From Corella eumyota (lineage: Eukaryota; Chordata; Ascidiacea; Phlebobranchia; Corellidae), in NCBI GenBank assembly GCA_963082875.1, contig OY720097.1, positions 2,666,001 through 2,730,000 of the forward strand: a stretch of DNA of 64,000 nt, written 5' to 3'. The first letter of the stretch is position 1; each line of letters opens with the position of its first letter. Shown here piece by piece: positions 1 to 11,766 of the stretch. The notes under the pieces are model-generated. The model made no database searches. It worked only from the letters and a program-made list of their open reading frames with translations, and was not told the origin of the DNA. The position numbers and the translations under genes were made by a program.

Positions 1-411
1 AATACAGGGAGAAAATATCAAAGATTTTAAAAACAGCAAAAAGTGGTTAGTGAGTGGTATATCAGATAAGATGGTATTTGATAAAATATAAGTGTGCTGT
101 TATGCAGATTGGGGCTTAGTGATAAATTTAAACGCTGCCCACATTCTAATTAACTGTCTATCAACATATGTAAGCATGAAATTCCATTTTAAACATTACA
201 ACAAAAATGCTCAATCAGAAAATGTTTTTTTTTATTTTTTAAAATAAACATTGTTTGCTGATGGCCATTTTACTGCACAAACTTTTTTTGAGCCAAATAT
301 GAACAATATTGATTTATGCAATATATTTTGCGCATAATATAAATTCTTTACAACAGTTTTTAATTGTTTAATAAATCAACAATTAATTAGGGATTTTTGA
401 TTTTTGTTAAT

Positions 412-3400
412 CTAATGTGTAGAAAAGCCAACTGCACAGAATGAATAAAAGAGTAACATTTGTTGCTACCCCAACGCAGTTTTATGTTGACTCTAACAAT
501 ATTGAATTTTATTAATCATATTTAACAAAAATGTCCCTGCCCTTGGTTAGGATTAAACAAGGCCTGTACTAATTATAGCACATTACTTAAAGGTGCTACA
601 TCATCTTAGCATTAAGAATAAACCCTAGACCTGTGTGGTTAATCCAGGTGTTCTAACCACTAACACATGCTGGCAAATGTTAAATTTAATTTAAACAATT
701 GATAATAATACTTACAATTTATCAATGGTCTGGTGTTTAAATACTCTTTCATTTTTGAAACCGACAACTCGCAGTTAGGTCCGAGGCGATCATGCGTGCA
801 ATTGCACAAGTATTGTGACTCATATTTAGTTGCTAAGCATCTGCCACCACCTTGGCAAAATGTGTGGCCACGACATGTGTACCCTTCAAAGATATTACGC
901 TTGTTTGTTCTAAACAAAAAAAAAATTTAAATTAAGAATTTTATTTTTGAAAAAATGTTTTTAAACAAGTTATATACAATAAAAAATGCTAATTTGACTG
1001 TTAAAATTAGCCAATCCACATTAAGGATAAAAGTATATATAAAAATACCATTAAAACCACTATTAAGCCAACGGAGTAAAAATTTTGTTTTGTAAATATA
1101 TTAAATATTTTGTGGTAAACATAGATCTCAAAATCGTGCGCAATCTTTAAATATTATAAAAGCCAATGTATATTTAATTTAAATATTGACTTCGTGTTTA
1201 CAAAATGATTCTGCATTTTTTAAAACACGCCTTTTTTAGTATGTTTACTAAATTTCATTGTAAATGTTCGCTAAACAGCTAAATAAATTAGGCTTTTTGT
1301 AAAAATAAACAAAATTCGGGCAAAATTTTTAAAGAATACAACAAAATGTTTACAAAGTTAAAAATATTTAAAATTAATAAAACTAATTACCATTATGTTT
1401 AATTACATCTTAACACAAAACAACACCATTTAATTTAAAAACAAAAATTTACAAAAAAATTTAAATTTCGTAGGTGGGCCATGAGTGAGGTTAGTGACTG
1501 TATGTGGTTGGCACAATAAAAAAGGTGACTGATTTTTATCAAAAACAGAAATACGATAGTTTTGATTTTATTCGCGATAGTTTTCTCGAAATTATATTTT
1601 ATCGGCATATTAAATCAGTTTGATAACAAATATTGACAACTTAATAATATACTGTGAACATATTTTGTATATTTATTGCCTTTTAGGGCTGAAAAAGCGA
1701 AAAAATATTTTGTCTTCAAAATCCTTGAAAATGTTATCATTGATATCAATTTTCACAAATATTATAAAGTACGTCAAACACAAAAAATGACAAAATTATT
1801 AAAACATATTTTTATACATTAACTAACAAAAAATTTATAAAAAAAAATGAAAAAAATTTCCCATTTTTGTAATGATTTTTAGGTAAACCGTAACAAAATA
1901 ATAACATTTGAATTATCCAAATTAAAAACAGTAAAATCGCCGCTTTTCTACTTTGTTTGACCAAATGTCATCGCTATAAAAGTTCATTATTTGTTTGTAG
2001 TTTAAGTTAACATTAAGTGATTCATTGCGTATTTATTTTATTATCCCCCTTAGCTAGAATTATGCGTTGGTTAAAAACGTAAACTGCGACATTTACCAAG
2101 TAATTTTAACGAAAAGTATTTAACAAATGCGTCAAAAAATTAACAACAATTCAGCGATTTTTAACTTAATAAACAAAACAAACTTGGACATTTTCACGGC
2201 TTTACTTTAAATACCATTAAATTTTGATTCAAATTCCTTCACGAAATGTTAGTTAAGTCTTTCAAAAAGCTGCGCCACTTGCTTAAGCATAATAAAGCTT
2301 AAAAGCTTGAATTACTAAAACGTTAATGTCAACAAAATTGTAAATTCACTTGGTCCACATTTCGCACGTTCTAAGTTTTAAAATAAAGTTGAGGATTAGT
2401 TTGGTCACGTTTTCACATATATGTAAACAAAATTCTTTTGAATTTAAAGTTGCAGTTCAAAGGTAAACCACTTAACTTCAATTTTTACCACAAAAGTACC
2501 TCTGATAGTTTTTTAAATAATTTTTTAAAATTTTTAGCAAAAAAATAGTTGTAAATATGTAATAAATTTACTTTAAAAAAGTATTGTTATTGTTAGCTCT
2601 AGCAGAAGGGTGCAGCATTTACATACGCGTCACTTTGTTTATATTTAACAAGAATACATTCTCGACATTTTAAATCCATTTCTTATTGTTTATGTTCCGT
2701 TTAATATAATAATACGTTCCCTTGTTAAAGTAACCAGCTAATTTAAATACAAAAAATGATGTAATAACAAAGTAAAAACGCCATAATGCCATTTTTAAAA
2801 ATGCAAAAGGCGCTGGCTACTGACGTAAATCAAATATATTAAAGGTTATCAATTTTTTTTCAACTTCAAGTTAAGTTCGTTTATATTGTTAACCAAAAAT
2901 TTTTGATAAAATGTTATAAATAATTGGCCCCACCCTTACTGCGTATTACTATCAAGTTTAGTAAATAAACAAGGATCTGATTTTATCTATTTCTATAACA
3001 AATATCTGGGTTTTGACCGATAGTAATCAAAACTTAAGATTAAAATATTATTTTGGATTTTGTAACATCGATTTATAAAAGTCAAAAAAAAACTTATTAT
3101 AATAAAAACATTAGTTTGAAAGGCTAAAATAATATTGCGATTTATTACTATTTTATAAAACTTTAAGATTTTTAAAACCATAACAACTTAATATAAACAA
3201 ATTATAAACAAATTATTTTTTTCCAGGAAAAAGTAGTTTTACAGTAATTGCGGTAATCCTAAAAAATGTGCTCAAAATGTCAAAATCATTCCTTCAAAAA
3301 CTGTGTTTTTTTTATTCCTAAAGGCAAGTGTCTTAAAAACTACTTTTGACCGCAAAATTTTGATTAAAATTTCAATAAACATGTCAGCCACAATTTTGCG

Positions 3401-4239
3401 GAAATCTAGTTTTTCGATCACGATGTGTTTATATTTACAAGACACACCTAATTTTACACTTAATCGGTTATTTCCGAAAATTTTAATCATTACAATGCAA
3501 AATTTTGTAGACTTGGCAAAACTTTTAACAACGTCAATAATTGTTAATACTTATCACGAAAATGTTGATATTAACTTGTGGCGAGACTTTAAAATGTCAG
3601 CGTGTTTAATTATTTTTATATTAACATATAATGTTTCTTTCGTCAAAGAGTTATATTTAAAGAGTCATAAATTTTTTTAAAATTGATTTAAATAAAATGA
3701 TATTTTTTTTAGAAAGCAAAAAAGGCAACGTAAGAAAATCAAGTGTAATTTAACATCTAAAAATACTTAATTTTAACTCCTGCCTACGCTACCATTACAA
3801 TAATCATCTAAAATTATATGTAAATTTTTTTTGAATTTAAATTAAATTTGACCATCAAAGTTGCATATCACGTCAGCCCGCTTAATAAAAATGCTATATA
3901 TAATCAACCAAACCACATAAAACGAAATAGGAAAACGAAACTTACAATCTGATAAACTTAAGTGTGTATTATCTTGAGTTTTATTAAATAAAGTTATACA
4001 AAAACTTGAAAAAAACAATTTTGAAATAAAACATATGGAAAAAATATTAAAACTTTACAAACACAATATTATATAAATCTGTACATAAAATAAATAAAGC
4101 CATGCTTTATTATGTTTTTAACTTATTAAAGTATTTATAAAACATAATCAAACCTTCTTAAAGCTGATGCAGAAGCACCTTTGTCGTTTGTAAATAAAGC
4201 GATCATCAAAAAAGTCAAAACAAAAATTGAACAATTCAT
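412..4239 (-). CDS. Small secreted EGF-domain protein (3' end uncertain)
   Basis: I do not recognise this gene. Exon 1 (4239-4154) starts MNCSIFVLTFLMIALF, a clear signal peptide, and ends in phase 2 at a GT donor. Exon 2 (909-716) follows in matching phase and encodes one EGF-like domain with six cysteines spaced C-x5-C-x5-C-x10-C-x1-C-x8-C. Between the signal and the domain lies a basic stretch RRTNKR that could be a furin-type processing site. After the domain come about 20 residues and a strong GTAAGT donor. A possible last exon (431-412) adds FGFSTH and a stop, giving 99 residues in total with an exact frame, and a minus-strand AATAAA lies near 230-237. That last exon is weak; the gene may instead continue beyond the left edge. 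No transmembrane segment is visible. The role is inferred only as a secreted, possibly ligand-like peptide. Confidence 0.6.
540..662 (-). repeat. Degenerate SINE head fragment
   Basis: Read on the minus strand it shows the decayed A box (TTAGTGGTTAGAACAC) and later the remnant of GTAGCACCTTTAAG that characterises the main SINE family of this window. The 3' half is lost. Confidence 0.5.
910..4153 (-). other. Long AT-rich intron of the EGF-peptide gene
   Basis: This 3.2-kb interval separates the signal exon from the EGF exon. I see no further exon, RNA gene or recognisable repeat in it. The longest open frames here (for example 3303-3680, plus strand) have low-complexity AT-driven composition and no domain. 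Confidence 0.5.
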
Positions 4240-4332
4240 CTTTGATTGGAATTTAATAAATCCTTCGTTAAAATAATAAGCTGGCTTTGTTATATCTTGT
4301 TTACTTTGTTACATGCCAGAATATACTATAAG

Positions 4333-4340
4333 TTTATATA
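4333..4340 (-). promoter_or_regulatory. TATA box of the EGF-peptide gene
   Basis: TATATAAA on the minus strand lies about 94-100 bp upstream of the exon 1 ATG at 4239. That spacing suits a start site near 4305 and a short leader. Confidence 0.45.
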
Positions 4341-7300
4341 GTAGAGCGGCCTATACAAGAGTATCTAAAAAAGTTGATATTGTAAATTAAAATTATTAGA
4401 GTTTTTTTACCATTTTTTTTTGAGTTTAAAACATGTAAAAAAACATTTCTAGTTATTCCTGATACACTTAATATTACAGCTTAAACAAATTTAAATTAAA
4501 AACATTTTTGAGAACTTTTTTTGTAAATTTAAAAAAAAAGATCTCATACCTAACTTCACTTTTGGTTAACTGAACGAATTTATAATAAAACTTGACATTA
4601 AAGCTTCTTGATTTTATCAGAATGCCTTTTTCTATGGTTTCTACGGTTTTTCGTTTCTAAATTAAAAATTATTTTAACACTAAATTTAGCAAAACTTATA
4701 AACTCTTAAAATATCCATAAAACATAATCTATTTTTAATTATATTTCTATAAATGTTAATTATCGAATTAAAAATATATTAGACTATTTAATTCTTTAAA
4801 ATTTTTAAACAGAAATTTTAAATAAACAACTCATTTAAGCCACATTAAAAAAAAATTTAATAAAAAGTTTAAAATTTATTACTGCGTTCATATGATTAAT
4901 GATTTAATTTTTATTGCATTTTCGTGGCAATTAAGACTTCTTGTGACGTCATTTCTATTATGTCAACATGCGACGCAGCAGTTTTACCAAAAAAACAAAG
5001 TTTGGATAATAATTTTAATTTCAGTACTTTTACAAAACATGTCACTACAGTCAAATTAATGACGAAAATTTTAGAAAATTATTTAACAAAAATTTTGAAT
5101 TTAATTTTTTTTCTTGACGTAGATTCTTTTTGCGGTTTTTCAGTTAATATTTCTCCGCATGCAACATGAACATTAGCGCGTTATTTTCCAATCGAAAATT
5201 ACAAGTTTAATAAACATTCGCCAACCTACGCAAATTATCAAAATTATCTTTAATTTAATTTTACACATTCCAACCACGTTTTGAAGTAAATATAAGCTTT
5301 AACAAAATCGTGTTAAAATTTTACATTTTTGAATATTATTTAAGACCAATATACAAAGATAAATATATCAAGAACGTGGACTAAAAACCTGATAAAAAAA
5401 GAAGAAAAAGACCAAAAAAAACTTATTTAAAGTTTAAATATTTAAAGTTTAACGCGACAAATATATAATTATAAAATTTGAGAAAAATAAAACTTAGAAT
5501 TCCGCCAAAATTTTCGTGGCGGTTAACAGCAATACGATTTTAAAAACTCGTGTAAAAACCAACCAGAACAAACCACAAATCCAGTTTAAATTAGAAGTTA
5601 TCAGCCATTTGAACACGATGTAAAATGAACGCAAAATCCGATTAAGATCACAAATCGTGTCCAAAGAATATAATCGGTGTTCAAATAATGTGTTTAAAAA
5701 CCGAAGTTATCAAGGCAGTAATTACGACAATATAAGCGTGCCAGTTTAATTTTATTTAAATGCTGTCTTATTTAAAACGAGAACCTATTTTTCAGTAAGT
5801 CAATTTACTGAAAAAAAACATAATTTTTTTACCATCAAAGACTTGAACTTTAACCCTTCACCAGCGAAAATATACGATATTTAAGTTGGCGATGTTTTCA
5901 AAGAGTTACAACTCGATACATCAAAGAATGACATTATATGTTACTTGAATGTCACGTGCTATAATATGCAATTATCCTACGACTAAAAACACCTGACTTA
6001 TAACAAAAATATGTCAAAAAATGAAAAAACAAAATTATAAAGCTACCAGACATGGATTTTGGAAAATTTAAATATTGTACAAATTCTAAAATAAAGAAAT
6101 ATTTTTTACAATTAGTATAGCTAAAAAAATTGCATAAAATAGATTTACATTTTTTTAAAAATTTTTTAAGATATTTTAAAATTTATTTTGAATAACAAAA
6201 ACCTTTTTAGGCACGCGACATGGTAAATGAAATAATTTGCTGGTATCAGTTCAAATATCTGGGTATAAAAACCTAATTCACCGCGACAGACTTATTTAAC
6301 CCACAAAAATGTCGTTTTCTATACCCATAAACCATTAACCATATAATACATTATATTTAAGCTAATAATTGACATAGTTTGTCAAAATTTTACTGTTTTT
6401 GTGACATAATTTCTAGTCTGTTAACTAACAATTTGGCATAAACGTAAAATTTCGAAACCTTGCTATTTTATTTTTTTTTCGTAACTGCAAAACTATTTAA
6501 AAATTGAAGGCTTTTAAAGTGGATTAGGAAGAATAATAACAGGATTAAAAAATCTAAATTCTCAAATAATTTACATATTACATTATTTCAATTATTTATT
6601 TTTTTAAAGAGTTTTTAAATTTAAAAACAAAAAAATAGTTTAATTTTGTTGTTGTATACCCAAAAAAAGAGAAAAAAAATTTAAAAGCTTAAAATTTAAC
6701 GCTTGAAATTTTGAGTACATTTTCTCGTATTTTTCCACTTAGAAAAATAAATTACGAGCAATTTAAAACGTTTTATCGAAGATAATTGCAACACAAACAA
6801 CTGCTTTGCGCAATTTACAAATTCCAAGCAAATTTTGGCCAAATTTGTGATTGTTTTTAAACATTTTAAATCGATAAAATAAGATTTTAATCTAGATTTT
6901 AGGATTCTTGCTTTAAAATAAATTATTTATTCCAATTTTTTTGTACTTCTTTATTTGCAAGCTTTTCTATAGCTTTTGAACTTCGTTTGGTACGCGATGT
7001 TTATTTGTACAGCATAATAATAGATTTCAAGGTTTAAACTTTCATTAATTAAGTTTTAAAAAGGCAAAAAAATGTTTTTTTTAAGGCTATCATATTATCG
7101 GCTACAATGTATGTTGTTTTATTCTATATTCTATCCAAAAATATTTAACAAAGCAACTAAAGGCCAGGTCGGGGGAACTGAAATTACTTTACTCTATGTT
7201 TAAGTCGTTAAGTCGACTTTTCCAAATCGAAAATAAATAAATATCAAATAGCAATAAATATTCTTAGTTAGTAACTTTTATTCAAGGACCATGACGTCGA

Positions 7301-7726
7301 GAGCCGGTGGTCTATTTCCCTAAATATGTTACAACATTCCGTGCGTTTAAATTGCACTAAAAAGATCTAGGTTTGTAAAAACTATTCATTGTCAAAAACT
7401 TGACCCATGTTTGACTGTTTACAAATATCTTTTTAAAGTATTATCCTTAAATATTTGAATTAAAATAAAATAGGTTTAGAATATGTTTTTAAAGAAGTTA
7501 TTTCGCAAATGAGCGATGGTAAATTAAAGATATGCCAGTCAACTCATAACAAGTGTGTCAAAAATAAAATCTTTGAAAACGATAATTATATTAAATAAAC
7601 ACTTATCACCGGACGCCAGAGAAAACATGTCGTTGTTTCTAAAAATAATTGTGGGAATCTCGCAGATGTGCAACAAACAAAGATATTTAAAACAAACAAA
7701 TAGAAACCAGTTTGGTAAAGGTTAAA
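4341..7726. other. Intergenic AT-rich spacer
   Basis: The spacer lies between the divergent EGF-peptide and trypsin genes. It holds only a SINE 3' fragment near 7170-7245 and no supported gene. An 81-codon open frame at 4924-5169 has no recognisable domain and no splice-site support, so I left it out. Confidence 0.5.
7170..7245 (+). repeat. SINE 3' fragment
   Basis: It carries the family signature ACTCTATGTTTAAGTCG followed by the decayed hinge TTTCCAAATCG and ATAAATA tail. The head and middle are absent. Confidence 0.5.
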
Positions 7727-7733
7727 TATAAAA
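7727..7733 (+). promoter_or_regulatory. TATA box of trypsin-like gene A
   Basis: TATAAAA sits 60 bp upstream of the ATG at 7787. The tandem paralogue has the same motif at nearly the same distance, which supports both calls. Confidence 0.65.
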
Positions 7734-7786
7734 CCTCGCGATCAACTAATTTCTTTTCCAGATAATTTTAAGCCAATTGCCTCAAA

Positions 7787-10700
7787 ATGAAGTTGATCAT
7801 TTTAGCAGCAATTTTAGTGGCCGCATGTAAGTAAAAATTAAAATTAAAAAAAAAATCAGAAAATTAGATTTTATTTTAGAGTATATTTTGGTATAACACT
7901 ACAGAAGTTTGAAAAATTGTGAATTTAAAGACATTGAAAAAATCTGTTTCTTGAACATTATGCTAGTTTTGATAGACTTTAAGAGATATTTTACCGTTTA
8001 AAAGAAATTGATAATAAAATATATTACAAAGTACTTTCAAAATAAAAAAAAAATAATAGGTAACCTACAGGTTATTTTAAGTTCAATCCTATATTAATTA
8101 ATTACTATAACTATGTAAATACAGATGCAGAGGAGAAGGTTATTGGTGGGTCCGAGGCCAATGAAGGTCAGATCAAGTCAATCGCTTCACTTCGTAAGAG
8201 TAACAACCAGTTTTGTGGAGCAACTCTTATTAGTGAAATGTGGTTGGTTTCTGCAGCGCATTGCTACCAAGCGTAAGATTTTTAACATTTAGTGTAACAT
8301 TTCCTGCATTTAAATAAACTGTATTACACGTTGTTATTTTATATACATCATTCTACTTCACATTGAGTTAGCAAACAGTTGAAATTATAAGTCATTGACC
8401 TCTGCTAATTACATGTACAAAGTTAACATAAGTAATAAGTAACACGTTGCAAATTTTGTAAATAATTACATTTTCATCCAAGCAAAACAGAAGACGTTAT
8501 ACTGTATTAAGTACATATAACCATGTGTACAATTTCACGCGCTACTCTAAAGTGGTCTTTAGCATTTGTCAATAGGTTTATTATTTAATTTACGAATACT
8601 TTTTAATATACATAAGTTGATTTGAGTAACAATATTTTATTTTATTTATAGTTCCAATAAATACCTATCTTTTTCTTTTGTATTTTACATAAATTTACAA
8701 GAGTATAACGAGACTGTAATGTTATCATAAAAGTTCTTACAAAATATTTAAAATCAATCTTATCTACAGAAAATAAAAATAAAATATTGTTTTTAATAGA
8801 GCTGATACGATTACCGTTCATGTCGGAGATTTTAATTTATTGATCCAAGAATCGGCTGAACAATTTCAAGTCCCCAAGAACTGTATCAGACATGAAAATT
8901 ACAAACCTAGAACGATGGAGAACGACATTATGTTGATTGAACTAACAGTAAGACAACCCTTATTTAAAATTATGTTTATAATGTGATAATACCGGTTAAT
9001 AAAAAGGAACCACAGTTACTTTGCCAAGTCATGAGTTTTTCGTTTTATAGGTAGCCTCGTTTTGTTGCTTAATTAAAAAGCTTACTTATTTAACTCTAAC
9101 CATAAACAATTTCTTCTATGTGATGTACTAAATTTAACTTTCGCTACTGTAATGTAAAGTCCAAATTAAAACAGTTATTGTGTAAATATAAAACAAAGAA
9201 TATCACAAGGACAACCGATATACTAACTAAACTGACAAATGAAATAATAAAAATTACCTCTACATTAGTATTCAACTAAAAAATTTAAAGGTGCTTGAAT
9301 TTAATACAGAAATAATCATGACCTTTTTTAAACCTTACTTACTTTTTAGAAACTACTTTTAGGTCCCATTTAAACTGGAAAACGATGTTCAAGCAGCTGG
9401 GATCCCTGCCTTAGGAGCTAACCTTCTAACTACTGGTACAAAATGTAGGGTATGTGGCTGGGGAAATATATTAACAGTCGGTAAATATCAAACAAAATAT
9501 TGTATGGCTATGTACATTCTAAAAAAGTTTATTAAAAATTTATGTTAACATTATTTTAATTAAATTATTGACCTTCGTATTTTCACAGTACTCCAAAGTT
9601 TTATATTTTAAATAATTTTATCTATTAGTTAAAAACATTATTTTTTTACTTTTATGACTAAAAGAGACTTTAGCATTGGATTAACTAAATTTTATGGTTA
9701 ACTACAATTTGCTTATTTTGTTTAGGAACGCTTTATCCTCTTAAACCTCACTGTGTTGACATTAAAGTGATCGACAAGAACGAATGTAACGGACTTTTAG
9801 CTTACAACGGAGATGTTAAGGACGGTATGGTTTGTATTGGAGACATGAGTGGAGGGATTGACTCCTGCCAGGTAAAGTTTAAAAATTACGTGTTTTAACC
9901 GGCAGCGTGGTGTAGTGGTAAGAACACTTGCTATACCACACATTAGGTCGTGGATTCGATCCCCACTGCTCTCATGCTGTAGCGTCCTTGAGTAAGGCGC
10001 TATAAACGATATGAACCCCTGATGAGCCAGCACCTAATCAGCAGCATAATTATTGGAAAATTATGGTCTATAATATCCCAAACTACCACAGGCAACTCGA
10101 GTCTGAGTCGGAGTAACTTATGTTACTCTATGTTTAGTCGTGCATTCAATTTTCCCACATCGAGGATAAATATGTATACAAAAAAAATAGATAAGTAAAA
10201 TTCCTATAAATTTATAAAGCTAAAAAAAGCTATATTGCCTAGTCTGTTTTTTAAGCAGCAAAGTTAATTTTGTATTTTTCTAAACTAACCCTGCACAAGC
10301 TTGTCTTAAATGTCTAGTGAGACTACATGTTATTATAGTATTATAGTAACTTAAATGTACAAATTTAACGAACTATAGAGAGGGCCAGTAATAAGGAATT
10401 GGTAGGCTAGATGCTAGATGCTAGATCTCGTAATTTTCGACTAACAACCTGCGATGCCATGACAAATCTAAAACTCTAAGGTTAATTTTTTAATCATAAC
10501 GTTTGTCACCCAAGCCAGTCTTCAGAGTTGTAGGCAGTTTTAAATATTAAGATATCGATTGCCTGATAATTAAACCGCAAGTTAGTTTTAGGCTTTGCTA
10601 AGTCTTGTTTAAACAAACCTTATTTAAGAACGCTACAACATAAAATCAGTAGGATTTAAACCAATAACCCTACGTTGTAAAGCCAGTTGTTCTAATATAT

Positions 10701-10945
10701 TTAACAAGGCGCATTGTAATGCCACGCCACTGAAAGATATACTTTAAAAGTAATATTTTTGTTCCTAACAGGGAGATTCTGGAGGTCCGGTATATTGTGG
10801 TGCAAGTGGTTTAATCGGAGATGATGAAGGAGAATTCTCGGCAGTTGTATCTTGGGGTGTTGGATGCGCTTTACCGAACAAACCAGGAGTTTACAGCGAA
10901 ATTGCTTACTACCGGCAATGGATAAATAACTTAACTGGAATATAG
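7787..10945 (+). CDS. Trypsin-like serine protease A
   Basis: A secreted S1-family digestive-type protease of 257 residues in six exons: 7787-7826, 8125-8272, 8800-8947, 9363-9480, 9726-9871 and 10772-10945. The frame is exact across all joins. A 15-residue signal peptide is followed by a very short propeptide (EEK) and the activation site K18/VIGG. The catalytic triad is His59 (SAAHC), Asp105 (NDIML) and Ser203 (GDSGGP). Asp197 in the primary specificity pocket (DSCQGDSGGP) and the SWG and GCA pocket walls predict cleavage after Lys or Arg. A close tandem paralogue follows 0.8 kb downstream with the same intron phases. The last intron carries a full SINE plus an older decayed one. AATAAA at 10967-10972 ends the transcript. 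Homology alone does not separate digestive trypsin from other trypsin-like roles. Confidence 0.92.
9899..10188 (+). repeat. tRNA-derived SINE, full length
   Basis: Reference-quality copy of the main family. The head CCGGCAGCGTGGTGTAGTGG contains a pol III A box, and GGTCGTGGATTCGATCCCC is the B box. A body with GAGCCAGCAC, AGCAGCATAATTAT and TATCCCAAACT follows. The 3' end is TTCCCACATCGAGGATAAA then an A-rich tail. It resembles the composite SINEs reported from Ciona, but the family name is not asserted. Confidence 0.85.
10500..10697 (-). repeat. Decayed SINE copy
   Basis: Minus-strand reading shows AGAACAACTGGCTTTACAAC, a decayed B box, and AGCGTTCTTAAATAAGG, matching the SINE head and hinge at low identity. 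It is clearly older than the copy 300 bp to its left. Confidence 0.55.
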
Positions 10946-11702
10946 AATGTAAATTGTTGGTTACTAAATAAACATCAATATATTGAATCAAATTTTGTCA
11001 ATTTTTGTTAAGTTTTAGAAAGATATTGATTGTCGATATTAATTTGAAATGACTATGTCACAAAAAAAACTATAAAAAACCTTTTTTTTAGAGGCGTTGT
11101 AGATTTAAATAAGGATAGCTAACAAATACAACTTAGGAGACTGTTAAAAATGACAAATATACTTCTCTTAGCTTGCATTTAAATGGGTAATTAAAACACT
11201 TTCTACAATGCCAAGCAAATTATAATGTACTTTAATTAAAAATTTGTATGTAGATTATATAACCTTGCACTTATGTTTTTGATCACAACTTTTTAAACTT
11301 TTACATTTTAAAACAGACCTTGCTTCAGGTATAAAAACCAAACTTAAATACAGAACACCCCAATACAGTTTCCCCAATCATCAATAATTATTACAAAATA
11401 TTTAAACAATCACCCTAAAACAAAGGTCGTTCTCTGTTAGTTCTTTAAGAATTGTGTCTAACTAATTTCTAAAACAAATTCAATAGAAACAACTATATGA
11501 AAAATAGGAAGTTTTATTTCGCTTAAATAAATAAATATGTTGCAAGGTTAAACTTGCTTCAAGATGGAAAACAATTGACCAAAATAGCAGAAGTACAAAT
11601 ATTAGCCACGTCTTATTAAATATAATGTGAGAGTTAAGCATGTGGACAACGGACCTACGTCAACGATACAAATAACTTGTTGCTATTTTAAGAAAAGTTT
11701 GC
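10946..11702. other. Spacer between the two trypsin genes
   Basis: Holds the 3' UTR and AATAAA of gene A, then AT-rich sequence without visible structure up to the TATA box of gene B. Confidence 0.55.
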
Positions 11703-11709
11703 TATAAAA
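11703..11709 (+). promoter_or_regulatory. TATA box of trypsin-like gene B
   Basis: TATAAAA lies 64 bp upstream of the ATG at 11767, mirroring gene A. Confidence 0.65.
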
Positions 11710-11766
11710 CAAGAGGTCGACAGCATTCAGATATCGAAATATCGAACCATTATCAGCAACAAGAAA

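Larger units (their letters stand above)
9872..10771 (+). other. Last intron of trypsin-like gene A, with repeats
   Basis: A 900-bp intron holding a full SINE (9899-10188) and a decayed reverse SINE (10500-10697). The homologous intron of gene B is 278 bp, so these insertions account for much of the length difference. Confidence 0.7.

Noticed and set aside
3303-3680. 125-codon plus-strand open frame in the long first intron
   Set aside because: Residue composition is AT-driven (I, F, L, K, N), there is no domain or promoter, and it lies inside an intron on the other strand. Chance is the better explanation.
4924-5169. 81-codon plus-strand open frame
   Set aside because: No domain, no signal peptide, no convincing splice or polyadenylation context.
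9901-9975. Possible functional tRNA gene
   Set aside because: The A and B boxes belong to the head of a SINE with a 290-bp body repeated across the window; no complete cloverleaf.
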